From: Bacillota bacterium
GTDB lineage: Bacteria; Bacillota; Clostridia; Acetivibrionales; DSM-1351
Length of the DNA stretch: 64,000 bases
Reading direction: 5' to 3'
Assembly (NCBI GenBank): GCA_023398105.1
Contig: JAEWST010000103.1
Coordinates: forward strand, 1 to 64,000
The notes below the pieces were generated by a model. The model was not told the origin of the DNA. It ran no database searches and worked only from the letters and a program-made list of their open reading frames with translations. Below are positions 33,818 through 41,686 of the stretch, piece after piece. Each line of letters opens with the position of its first letter. The stretch's first letter is position 1. The translations under genes and the position numbers were made by a program.

Positions 33818-35215
33818 TTGAAATTTATATATTTGACATATAATAAAAAAGAAAAAAATAGAAGGCACAATTTTTCAAAAATTGCTCCAACAAAACTGCT
33901 AGTGCTAAGCTTTGCTGTGTTAATAATGACAGGTGCGGTTCTTTTATCTATGCCTTTTTCTTCTAGGTCAGGGGAATGGACTCCGTTTATTAATTCTCTG
34001 TTTACAGCTACTTCGGCATCCTGTATAACAGGTTTTTCTATTTACGATACTTACACCTATTGGTCAACTGCAGGGCAGGTAATTATTTTGGTGCTGATTC
34101 AAGTGGGTGCTTTAGGAATAATAACTTTAGCAACCTTCTTTTCATTATTGCTCAGAAAAAAGGTTGGAATAAAAGGAAGGATTTTGGCACAAGAGTCAAT
34201 AAACTTCTTCAGCTATTCTGATGTTCTCAGAATCATTAAGAAAATAGTAACAGTAACACTCATAGTTGAATTAATTGGTGCTTTGCTTCTTTCGATAAGT
34301 TTTGTTCCGAAATATGGTGCTATCGGATTATATATGGGGATTTTTAACGCAATATCAGCTTTTTGTAATGCTGGCTTTGATATTACAAGTGCTGCTGTCA
34401 ATGGAGAATATCTAAGTGTGACACCCTTTAATAATGATCTAATAATAATATATACAATATCTGTACTTATTATTATTGGAGGACTTGGATTTTCAGTTTG
34501 GAGAGATCTATATGAATATAAAAGAAATAAGCAATTGATGTTTCATACCAAGCTGGTACTTGCTATTACTGCTTTTCTACTTATTTCAGGTACTTTATTT
34601 TTCTTTGTAAATGAGTTTAGCAACCCCAAAACGATGGGAAATATGAGTGTACTCGAAAAAATTAATGTATCCTTTTTTCAATCTACCGCTGCAAGAACAG
34701 CGGGATATAACTTAATAAATCTCAGTGATATGAAGGAAATGTCAAAGGTTTTTACTATTATTCTGATGTTTGTAGGAGCAGCTCCAGGTTCAACTGGAGG
34801 AGGCATAAAGGTAACTACCTTTGGTGTGCTTATTATGGCTATTTTTTCACAAGTCCGAGGCTCGGACAGTATTGTTCTGTTTAAGAATAGAATAAATCAA
34901 CAAACTGTAAACAAGGCACTGTCTGTAACTGGGTTAAGCATGATACTTGTAACGGTCATTGCAACAGTTATTGTTACTATGCAATCTAATTTATCTTTTC
35001 TTGATGTGTTGTATGAGACGGTATCAGCCTTTGGCACAGTGGGCTCAACATTAGGTACTATTCCTTTGTTGAATAATATTAGTAAGGCACTTATAATTTT
35101 AACTATGCTCCTTGGCAGAGTGGGACCATTATCCTTTGCGATAGCACTGACACTAAAGCAGTCAAGAAGAACATCGGATATGGTATACCCTGAAGCAAAG
35201 ATATTAGTAGGATAA
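33818..35215 (+). CDS. ktrB: Potassium transporter of the TrkH/KtrB family
   Basis: Membrane K+ channel-like subunit of a Ktr/Trk system, 465 residues. It starts with TTG at 33818 behind GTTGGTGG. A cytoplasmic basic tail is followed by four M1-P-M2 repeats; the selectivity-loop motifs are TSASCITGFS (about residues 63-72), FCNAGFD (about 186-192), RTAGYN and SAFGTVGS with the conserved glycines. These proteins need a cytoplasmic KtrA/TrkA nucleotide-binding subunit, which is not adjacent. It is the first gene of a plus-strand block that continues with tRNA and regulatory genes. Confidence 0.93.
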   Translation: MKFIYLTYNKKEKNRRHNFSKIAPTKLLVLSFAVLIMTGAVLLSMPFSSRSGEWTPFINSLFTATSASCITGFSIYDTYTYWSTAGQVIILVLIQVGALGIITLATFFSLLLRKKVGIKGRILAQESINFFSYSDVLRIIKKIVTVTLIVELIGALLLSISFVPKYGAIGLYMGIFNAISAFCNAGFDITSAAVNGEYLSVTPFNNDLIIIYTISVLIIIGGLGFSVWRDLYEYKRNKQLMFHTKLVLAITAFLLISGTLFFFVNEFSNPKTMGNMSVLEKINVSFFQSTAARTAGYNLINLSDMKEMSKVFTIILMFVGAAPGSTGGGIKVTTFGVLIMAIFSQVRGSDSIVLFKNRINQQTVNKALSVTGLSMILVTVIATVIVTMQSNLSFLDVLYETVSAFGTVGSTLGTIPLLNNISKALIILTMLLGRVGPLSFAIALTLKQSRRTSDMVYPEAKILVG

Positions 35216-35344
35216 GCATTATTTTAGCCCAGGGTTTAGAATTACCAACATTTATTATATAATGCTCGTATGCAGCCAATACACAAAATGTTATACTTTG
35301 TAGATAATATTTGTTGTTAAAATATCGGAGGAAAACAAATATCA

Positions 35345-36718
35345 ATGGATAATTTAAGTAATGGAAATATAGATTTATCACTTAACAATGAAGAGTTTTT
35401 TGAAACTTATAAGCGAAAAAAAATCATGTCAATATATACTCTAGGTTGTAAGGTCAATCAATATGAATCAGAAGCAGTAGCATCAATTTTTGAACAAAAT
35501 GGATATGAGATTGTACCCTTTGAACAGAGTTCAGATGTTTATATAATTAATACATGTACAGTCACCAGCCTCAGTGATAGAAAATCAAGGCAGACAATCA
35601 GAAAGGCAAAAAAGAATAATCCCAATTCAATAGTTGTGGTAATGGGTTGCTATGCTCAGACATCCTCTAATGAGGTTCTAAAGATACCAGAAGTTAATTT
35701 GGTAATAGGCACTAAAGACAGAAATAAGATATTAGAGTATATTGATAGGATTGAAGATGGCGAATGTAAAATAAATGCAGTTGATAATATTATGTCTACC
35801 AGAGATTTTGAAGAACTAAAGGTAAGTTCATATAAGCAGAGAACTAGAGCTTGCTTAAAAATTCAGGAAGGCTGTAGCCAGTTTTGCTCATATTGTATAA
35901 TACCTTATGCCAGAGGTCCAATCAGGAGCAGAAATCCAGAGGCTATAATACAAGAAGTTATAGAACTATCTGAAAATGGTTTTTCAGAGCTTGTACTGAC
36001 AGGTATTCATCTTGCTTCATATGGGAAAGATCTAAAAACTACAAGCTTGCTTGATATAATACAAAGAATAAACATGATTGAAGGAATTAAAAGAATAAGA
36101 ATTGGCTCCTTAGAGCCAACTACAATTACTGAGGAATTTGTAAATGTAGCAAAACAAATGTCAAAGCTATGCCCCCATTATCACTTGTCCTTGCAAAGTG
36201 GCTGTGACAATACACTTAAAGCAATGAACAGAAAATATACAACTAAAGAGTATAGAAATTCTGTGGAGCTACTTAAAAAGCATATTACTGATGTTGCTGT
36301 AACAACAGATATAATGGTGGGGTTTCCAGGCGAGACGGAAAAAGACTTTGAAACATCCTTAAATTTTGCAGCAGAAATGGGTTTTTCTAAAATACATGTT
36401 TTTAAGTATTCTCCAAGAACTGGAACACCTGCTGCTGAATTTGATAATCAGGTTAGTCCTGAGGAAAAAGAGAGAAGAAGTCAGCTGATGCTGGAATTAT
36501 CTGAGAATCTTGAAGGACGGTATTTAGAAAACTATGTAGACAGTGAGATGGAAGTACTTTATGAGCAGGAATTACACGGTAAAGAAGGCTACATGGAAGG
36601 GCTGACCAAGAACTATATAAGAGTTATAGCAGAAGGCGGTAAAGAGTTAAAGGGAGCTTTAATAAACACAAAGCTTCAAAAAGTTAATGGTGAGTTATTT
36701 GAAGGCATAATTATCTAA
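35345..36718 (+). CDS. mtaB: tRNA threonylcarbamoyladenosine methylthiotransferase MtaB
   Basis: Radical-SAM enzyme that converts t6A37 of tRNA to ms2t6A. The 457 residues read: N-terminal UPF0004 domain with three cluster cysteines in TLGCKVNQ, NTCTVTS and MGCYAQ; radical SAM motif EGCSQFCSYCIIP with Cys177, Cys181 and Cys184; C-terminal TRAM domain. LGCKVNQYES and the IIPYARGPIRSR stretch fit MtaB rather than MiaB. The ATG at 35345 is 13 bases after GGAGG, rather far; an ATG at residue 28 has no site, so 35345 is kept. Confidence 0.93.
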   Translation: MDNLSNGNIDLSLNNEEFFETYKRKKIMSIYTLGCKVNQYESEAVASIFEQNGYEIVPFEQSSDVYIINTCTVTSLSDRKSRQTIRKAKKNNPNSIVVVMGCYAQTSSNEVLKIPEVNLVIGTKDRNKILEYIDRIEDGECKINAVDNIMSTRDFEELKVSSYKQRTRACLKIQEGCSQFCSYCIIPYARGPIRSRNPEAIIQEVIELSENGFSELVLTGIHLASYGKDLKTTSLLDIIQRINMIEGIKRIRIGSLEPTTITEEFVNVAKQMSKLCPHYHLSLQSGCDNTLKAMNRKYTTKEYRNSVELLKKHITDVAVTTDIMVGFPGETEKDFETSLNFAAEMGFSKIHVFKYSPRTGTPAAEFDNQVSPEEKERRSQLMLELSENLEGRYLENYVDSEMEVLYEQELHGKEGYMEGLTKNYIRVIAEGGKELKGALINTKLQKVNGELFEGIII

Positions 36719-36887
36719 AGGGAGCTGCTGAAAAATAAGAAAACTACCATATGTGGTTTTGGTAAGTGTGTGGAGTAATACATTAAAAATGTTGCAAAAG
36801 GAAGCAGGATGTATTAGTATAGATATGTAGGATTATCCATAATTAAGAGTGGAGATTTAAAGTCAGTTGTAGTAGGAAGGTGATATA

Positions 36888-37154
36888 ATGGGTATTAATG
36901 AAACAATGATGTTCAATGTAGACAAAGAAAAGGATAACGAAGCAAAGGAAATACTAATTTCTGTGTATAGAGCGTTGAAGGAAAAAGGGTATAATCCTAT
37001 TAATCAAATGGTAGGATATATTTTATCAGGAGATCCTACTTACATCACAAACTATAAGAATGCAAGGAGTATTGTTAGAAGGCTGGAACGGGATGAACTT
37101 CTTGAAGAGGTTTTGAAATTCTACCTTGAGAGTAAAAATAATGCTTCTGAATAA
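36888..37154 (+). CDS. ireB: IreB family regulatory phosphoprotein (UPF0297)
   Basis: An 88-residue cytosolic protein. The family hallmarks are the N-terminal ETMMFNVDKEK, the QMVGYILSGDPTYITNY stretch (about residues 44-60) and ARSIVRRLERDELLEEVL. In Enterococcus the homologue is a substrate of the Ser/Thr kinase IreK and affects cephalosporin tolerance; the Thr in the N-terminal ETMMF context fits. It is followed by ruvX and a DUF1292 gene, the standard Firmicutes ireB-yqgF-yrzB order. The start follows GGAAGGTGATATA. Confidence 0.93.
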   Translation: MGINETMMFNVDKEKDNEAKEILISVYRALKEKGYNPINQMVGYILSGDPTYITNYKNARSIVRRLERDELLEEVLKFYLESKNNASE

Positions 37155-37170
37155 ATAATTATAATACTAC

Positions 37171-37197
37171 AGGCATTCTCGTTATATGGGAATGCCT
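37171..37197 (+). terminator. Hairpin between ireB and ruvX
   Basis: AGGCATTCTC pairs with GGGAATGCCT around a 7-base loop. The T-run is poor (ATTAATTT), so it may be a weak terminator or a processing site. Confidence 0.45.
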
Positions 37198-37275
37198 ATT
37201 AATTTGCAGGGTAAACTATGTTGCTTATGGCTGGTTATGCATACTGCCAGCATAGATTGGTTATGGAGGTAATAT

Positions 37276-37701
37276 ATGCGAATACTAGGCATTGACTATG
37301 GGGACTCAAGGATAGGCATTGCTGTTAGTGATCCTATGGGTTGGACAGCTCAGGGCATTGAAACGGTAAAATGCAAGGATGGACTTAAGAAGGCACTAGC
37401 TAGGATACTAGAAATAATAGCTCAATATGAAGTGAAAGACATTGTTATTGGCTACCCGATAAATATGAATGGTACTAAGGGACCAAGGACTGAGAGAACA
37501 GAAGAATTCATTAATAAGCTTCTAGGTTTTGGAGATTTTAACATCATTAAATGGGATGAGAGACTTACAACTGTTTCTGCTCACAGAGCAATGAATGAAC
37601 TTGGTGTTAAGGCAAGTAACAAAAAGAATATAGTAGATACAATGTCTGCAGTTTTTATTCTGCAGGGATATTTGGACAGGCAAGCAAATAAAAAAACTTA
37701 A
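37276..37701 (+). CDS. ruvX: Holliday junction resolvase-like protein RuvX (YqgF)
   Basis: RNase H-fold nuclease of 141 residues, implicated in pre-16S rRNA processing and formerly called a putative Holliday junction resolvase. Motifs: RILGIDYGDSRIGIAVSDP at the N-terminus with the catalytic Asp, VIGYPINMNGTKGPRTE (about residues 58-74), the acidic WDERLTT (about 95-101) and the late Asp in KNIVDTMSAVFILQGYL. It is complete and of normal length. It follows ireB by about 120 bases and precedes the DUF1292 gene. Confidence 0.94.
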   Translation: MRILGIDYGDSRIGIAVSDPMGWTAQGIETVKCKDGLKKALARILEIIAQYEVKDIVIGYPINMNGTKGPRTERTEEFINKLLGFGDFNIIKWDERLTTVSAHRAMNELGVKASNKKNIVDTMSAVFILQGYLDRQANKKT

Positions 37702-37828
37702 TGTTGGAAATGATGTACAAGTGTGTTATTATAAAACGGTATTTGAATAATTCATGTAGTAATACTCAATAATATTTACACATGATTCTAAAATAATAAA
37801 AACTCGGATGTATTAGGAGGAAATAGAT

Positions 37829-38113
37829 ATGGGTGAAGATGAAAGAGATGATATTGTAGTTTTAATTGGAGAAGATGGAGAAGAGGTTGAGTTCGAACAT
37901 CTGGATACAGTTGAAATGAATGGAAATGAATATGTTATTCTTCTGCCTTTAGATGAGCAGGATGAAGAAATTGATGAAGTTGTTATACTAAAGGTAGATC
38001 ATAACGAAGACGGCGAAGATGCATTTGTAACAGTTGATAATGAGGAAGAATTAAGTGAGGTTTTTGAAGAGTTTAAAGAAAGAATGGAAGAGGAATACGA
38101 TTTCGAAGAATAA
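37829..38113 (+). CDS. DUF1292 (YrzB-like) acidic protein
   Basis: A 94-residue, strongly acidic cytosolic protein with the DUF1292 pattern: VVLIGEDGEEVEFEHLDTVE, then NEYVILLPL and EVVILKVDHN. Function is unknown in the family, but the gene regularly follows ireB and ruvX in Firmicutes, as here. The ATG follows TTAGGAGGAAATAG. A strong terminator comes directly after, closing the block. Confidence 0.88.
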   Translation: MGEDERDDIVVLIGEDGEEVEFEHLDTVEMNGNEYVILLPLDEQDEEIDEVVILKVDHNEDGEDAFVTVDNEEELSEVFEEFKERMEEEYDFEE

Positions 38114-38123
38114 TTAGATTACT

Positions 38124-38158
38124 AAAAACTATAGGCTGAAAAGCTTATAGTTTTTTTT
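38124..38158 (+). terminator. Terminator after the DUF1292 gene
   Basis: AAAAACTATA pairs with TATAGTTTTT around a 12-base loop, followed by a T-run. Confidence 0.85.
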
Positions 38159-38262
38159 GAATACATGAATTCATAAATAGTATACCTTAATTTAAATTTA
38201 TACAAAAATATTAAAAATTAATAACTAAATATTAATTTTCTATCAAGATTTATAACAAGTTG

Positions 38263-38291
38263 TTGTATAAGTACTAATAATTTGATATAAT
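38263..38291 (+). promoter_or_regulatory. Candidate sigma-A promoter of the hydrogenase operon
   Basis: TTGTAT, 17 bases, TATAAT, about 50 bases before the hydC start. The -10 is a consensus match. Confidence 0.55.
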
Positions 38292-38341
38292 ATTGACGAT
38301 ATTGTGAATATATTAACATGCTGTTAAGGGAGGTCTATTTA

Positions 38342-38836
38342 ATGAGTGAAAACAAGTGCTGCTGCGGTTGCGTAGATCAATATGACTTGAAACTCAAACA
38401 AATTATTGAGAAATACAAAGACACAAGAGGTGCGTTGATTCCTGTACTACATGAAGCACAAGAAGTATATGGCTATTTGCCTGTAGATGTTCTTAAAAAG
38501 ATTTCAGAGGGACTTAATGTTTCATTGGCTGAAATCTATGGTGTTGTTACATTTTATACCCAGTTCTCACTAAATCCAAAAGGTCGTTTTAGTATTAATA
38601 TTTGCTTAGGTACTGCCTGCTATGTAAAGGGTGCGGGTGATATACTTGATAAATTTAAAGAATTATTGGGTATTGATGTTGGACAATGCACTCCAGATGG
38701 AAAGTTTTCTCTTGATGCATGCAGATGTATAGGTGCATGTGGTCTTGCTCCTGTAATTACAATAAATGAAGATGTTCATGGAAGGCTAACAGCTGATGAT
38801 GTTGCAGGTATCCTAGAGAAATATAAAGACTTATAA
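38342..38836 (+). CDS. hydC: NuoE-like [2Fe-2S] subunit of the NAD-linked hydrogenase
   Basis: Electron-transfer subunit of a multimeric, probably bifurcating, [FeFe]-hydrogenase. The ATG at 38342 follows GGGAGG by 6 bases; an in-frame ATG at 38318 lies upstream of that site. The 164 residues show a helical NuoE N-terminus (LIPVLHEAQEVYGYLP) and a thioredoxin-like [2Fe-2S] fold with Cys pairs in CLGTACYVKGA (about residues 91-101) and in DACRCIGACGLAP (about 128-140). A Cys-rich CCCGC stretch at residues 6-10 is extra. It is the first gene of the five-gene operon to hydA. Confidence 0.92.
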   Translation: MSENKCCCGCVDQYDLKLKQIIEKYKDTRGALIPVLHEAQEVYGYLPVDVLKKISEGLNVSLAEIYGVVTFYTQFSLNPKGRFSINICLGTACYVKGAGDILDKFKELLGIDVGQCTPDGKFSLDACRCIGACGLAPVITINEDVHGRLTADDVAGILEKYKDL

Positions 38837-38881
38837 TATAGATTAAAAATAAGTTAAAAGAACGTATTACGGAGTATTTTT

Positions 38882-39478
38882 ATGAGGGATTTGTCACTTC
38901 ACATTCTTGATATAGTTCAAAATTCAATAAAAGCAAATTCAACTGTTGTTAAAGTACAAATTTATGAAAAGACTGAATGTAAGAAACTAGTTTTAGAAAT
39001 TGAAGATAATGGTTTCGGTATGGACAGTGATTTCTTAGCAAGGGTTGATGACCCGTTTACCACTTCGAGAACTACTCGAAAAATTGGATTAGGAATTCCA
39101 CTTTTAAAAGAATCTGCACTAAAATGTGAAGGCGAATTTGATATTTACTCTGAAAAAAATATAGGAACAAAAGTATTTGCTACTTTTTCAATTGATCATA
39201 TTGACCGACTTCCTATTGGAGACGTTGGAAGCACTATGACTGTACTAATAACTGCAAGTCCTGATATACATTTTATTTTGTTGCTAGAGAGCGTGAAGGG
39301 AATATTTATACTTGATACAGAAGAAATTAAGAAAACCCTTAATGGTGAAGACAAAGCAAGTGAACCGCAAAATTTGATTAGTATAAATGAGTTTGTAGTT
39401 ATTCAGTGGTTGAAAGAGTATATTGATGAAGGTGTAAAAAATATTTTTGGAGGTGTACTAAATGAAATCAATAGCTGA
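38882..39478 (+). CDS. Histidine-kinase-like ATPase domain protein in the hydrogenase operon
   Basis: A 198-residue cytosolic protein with a GHKL ATPase fold: N-box HILDIVQNSIKAN, G1 EIEDNGFGMD (about residues 39-48), an FTTSRTTRKIGLGIPLLKE segment taking the ATP-lid and G2 position, and a GTKVFATF strand. It has no H-box or receiver, so it is not a complete sensor kinase. A similar stand-alone ATPase is often found between hydC and hydB genes in clostridia; its job there is not established. It ends inside the start of the next gene (17-base overlap), which argues for coupled translation. Confidence 0.88.
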   Translation: MRDLSLHILDIVQNSIKANSTVVKVQIYEKTECKKLVLEIEDNGFGMDSDFLARVDDPFTTSRTTRKIGLGIPLLKESALKCEGEFDIYSEKNIGTKVFATFSIDHIDRLPIGDVGSTMTVLITASPDIHFILLLESVKGIFILDTEEIKKTLNGEDKASEPQNLISINEFVVIQWLKEYIDEGVKNIFGGVLNEINS

Positions 39479-39830
39479 ATTAGAAGAGATAAGAAAGAAA
39501 ACTCTTGATAAAATTTCTCTTAGAACAAATGATGATGGAATCAGAGTTGTTGTAGGAATGGCTACATGTGGTATTGCAGCAGGTGCTAGACCAGTTATGA
39601 ATGCATTTGTTGAAGAAATAGATAAAAGAAGTTTAAATAATGTTACTGTATCTATGACAGGTTGTGTTGGGGTATGTAGACTAGAGCCTGTAGTTGAAGT
39701 TATAGACAAAGATGGAAACAAGACAACCTACGTTAAAATGACTGCTGAAAAAGCAGCAAGAGTGGTTGTTGAGCATATTGTTAACGGCAAAGTTTGTCTT
39801 GACTTAACTATTGGAGCTGAACAAAAGTAA
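39462..39830 (+). CDS. Ferredoxin-like [2Fe-2S] protein in the hydrogenase operon
   Basis: A 122-residue protein with the thioredoxin-like [2Fe-2S] ferredoxin fold. The cysteines of the motif are in GMATCGIAAGA (about residue 32) and MTGCVGVCRLEP (about residues 67-71), so three of the four usual ligands are plain. Its reading frame begins within the ATPase gene, and GGAGGTG lies just upstream. It probably passes electrons within, or regulates, the Hyd complex. The length matches the similar stand-alone proteins seen in other clostridial hyd operons. Confidence 0.85.
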   Translation: MKSIAELEEIRKKTLDKISLRTNDDGIRVVVGMATCGIAAGARPVMNAFVEEIDKRSLNNVTVSMTGCVGVCRLEPVVEVIDKDGNKTTYVKMTAEKAARVVVEHIVNGKVCLDLTIGAEQK

Positions 39831-39875
39831 TAAATCTATTGTTACTCTTAATTAATTGTGAGGAGGTTTTCAAAA

Positions 39876-41669
39876 ATGCATTTATATAGAGCACATGTGC
39901 TAGTTTGTGCAGGTACAGGTTGTACATCTTCTAACTCGGTAAAGATTATGGAAGAAATGCAAGCTTTACTATCAAGCAATCAATTGGACAAGGAAGTTCA
40001 AATAGTTAAAACAGGATGTTTTGGTCTTTGTGCAGAAGGTCCGATTGTTGTAGTTTACCCAGAAGGTGCAATGTACACTAGGGTAGAGGTTTCTGATGTA
40101 AAAGAGATAGTTGAAGAGCACTTGTTAAAAGGTAGAATAGTAAAGAGATTACTTGCTGGTGAAAAGGCAACTGAAGATATTTCAAAATCATTAGAAGGTG
40201 TTGAATTCTTTACAAGACAGACACGAATTGCATTAAGAAATTGCGGACTAATAAACCCTGAAAACATAGATGAGTATATAGCTTTTGATGGCTATAAGGC
40301 AATTGAGAAAGTATTAACAGAAATGAAGCCTGAAGAAGTTATTGAGGTAATGAAGCAATCAGGCTTAAGAGGAAGAGGTGGTGCGGGCTTCCCGACAGGT
40401 CTAAAATGGAGTTTTGCCGCACAACAAGTCAATGACATTAAATATGTCTGTTGTAATGCCGATGAAGGAGATCCAGGAGCCTTTATGGATAGAAGTGTTC
40501 TAGAAGGAGATCCTCATTCACTAATCGAAGCAATGACAATAGCGGGATTTGCTATTGGCTCAACACAGGGATTTGTATATGTTAGAGCAGAGTACCCTAT
40601 AGCAGTTAAGAGATTACAAATTGCTATTGAACAAGCTAAAGAATATGGCTTGCTTGGTGATAATATTCTAGGTACAGGCTTTAAGTTTGATTTGGATATT
40701 AGACTTGGAGCAGGAGCATTTGTTTGCGGTGAGGAAACTGCATTGATGACATCCATCGAAGGTCATAGAGGTGAACCTAGACCAAGACCTCCTTTCCCAG
40801 CGGTTAAAGGTCTATGGGGTAAGCCTTCAATCTTAAATAATGTTGAAACCTACGCTAACATACCTGTTATTATTTTAAATGGTTCTGAATGGTTCTCAAA
40901 GATTGGAACTGAAAAGAGTAAAGGAACAAAAGTTTTTGCACTTGGCGGAAAGATAAATAATACTGGACTTGTTGAAGTGCCTATGGGAACTACTTTAAGA
41001 GAAGTTGTTTATGATATAGGTGGTGGAATTCCAAAGGGAAAACAGTTTAAAGCTGCTCAAATGGGAGGACCTTCAGGAGGATGTGTTCCTACTGAGCATT
41101 TGGATATACCTATTGATTATGATTCACTTATTTCAATTGGTGCAATGATGGGTTCTGGCGGACTTATTGTAATGGACGAAGACACTTGTATGGTTGATAT
41201 AGCTAAATTCTTCTTGGAATTTACAGTTGATGAGTCTTGTGGTAAATGTCCTCCATGTAGAATTGGAACTAAGCGTATGCTTGAAATATTGACAAGAATC
41301 ACTGAAGGTAAAGGTGAAGAAGGAGATATTGAGAAGCTTGAGGAATTGGCAAAGAATATAAAAACATCTGCCTTATGCGGACTTGGACAAACTGCTCCAA
41401 ATCCTGTTCTTAGTACAATAAGATATTTCAGAGATGAATATGAATCTCATATTAAAGATAAGAAATGTACTGCGGGGGTTTGTAAGTCATTGATGCAATA
41501 CGTAATTGATCCTGACAAATGTAAGAGCTGTGGCTTGTGTACAAAAGTATGTCCAATGAATTGTATCAGCGGAGAAAAGAAGGTTCCTTACGTAATTGAT
41601 CAGGCTAAGTGTGCAAAATGTGGTGCTTGTATGGAGAAATGTCCATTTAAAGCTATTTCAAAAGTATAG
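39876..41669 (+). CDS. hydB: NuoF-like NAD(H)/FMN subunit of the hydrogenase
   Basis: Flavin subunit that exchanges electrons with NAD(H), in bifurcating enzymes the site of flavin-based bifurcation. The ATG at 39876 follows GAGGAGG. The 597 residues in order: N-terminal [2Fe-2S] domain (CAGTGCTSSNS, KTGCFGLC); NuoF FMN/NADH region with GLRGRGGAGFPTG (about 160-172) and CNADEGDPGAF; ESCGKCPPCRIG with [4Fe-4S] cysteines (about 457-468); C-terminal two-[4Fe-4S] ferredoxin domain (CKSCGLCTKVCP, CAKCGACMEKCP). This domain order is that of HydB/HndC. It lies directly before hydA. Confidence 0.96.
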   Translation: MHLYRAHVLVCAGTGCTSSNSVKIMEEMQALLSSNQLDKEVQIVKTGCFGLCAEGPIVVVYPEGAMYTRVEVSDVKEIVEEHLLKGRIVKRLLAGEKATEDISKSLEGVEFFTRQTRIALRNCGLINPENIDEYIAFDGYKAIEKVLTEMKPEEVIEVMKQSGLRGRGGAGFPTGLKWSFAAQQVNDIKYVCCNADEGDPGAFMDRSVLEGDPHSLIEAMTIAGFAIGSTQGFVYVRAEYPIAVKRLQIAIEQAKEYGLLGDNILGTGFKFDLDIRLGAGAFVCGEETALMTSIEGHRGEPRPRPPFPAVKGLWGKPSILNNVETYANIPVIILNGSEWFSKIGTEKSKGTKVFALGGKINNTGLVEVPMGTTLREVVYDIGGGIPKGKQFKAAQMGGPSGGCVPTEHLDIPIDYDSLISIGAMMGSGGLIVMDEDTCMVDIAKFFLEFTVDESCGKCPPCRIGTKRMLEILTRITEGKGEEGDIEKLEELAKNIKTSALCGLGQTAPNPVLSTIRYFRDEYESHIKDKKCTAGVCKSLMQYVIDPDKCKSCGLCTKVCPMNCISGEKKVPYVIDQAKCAKCGACMEKCPFKAISKV

Positions 41670-41686
41670 GGGAGGAGAGTGTAAAA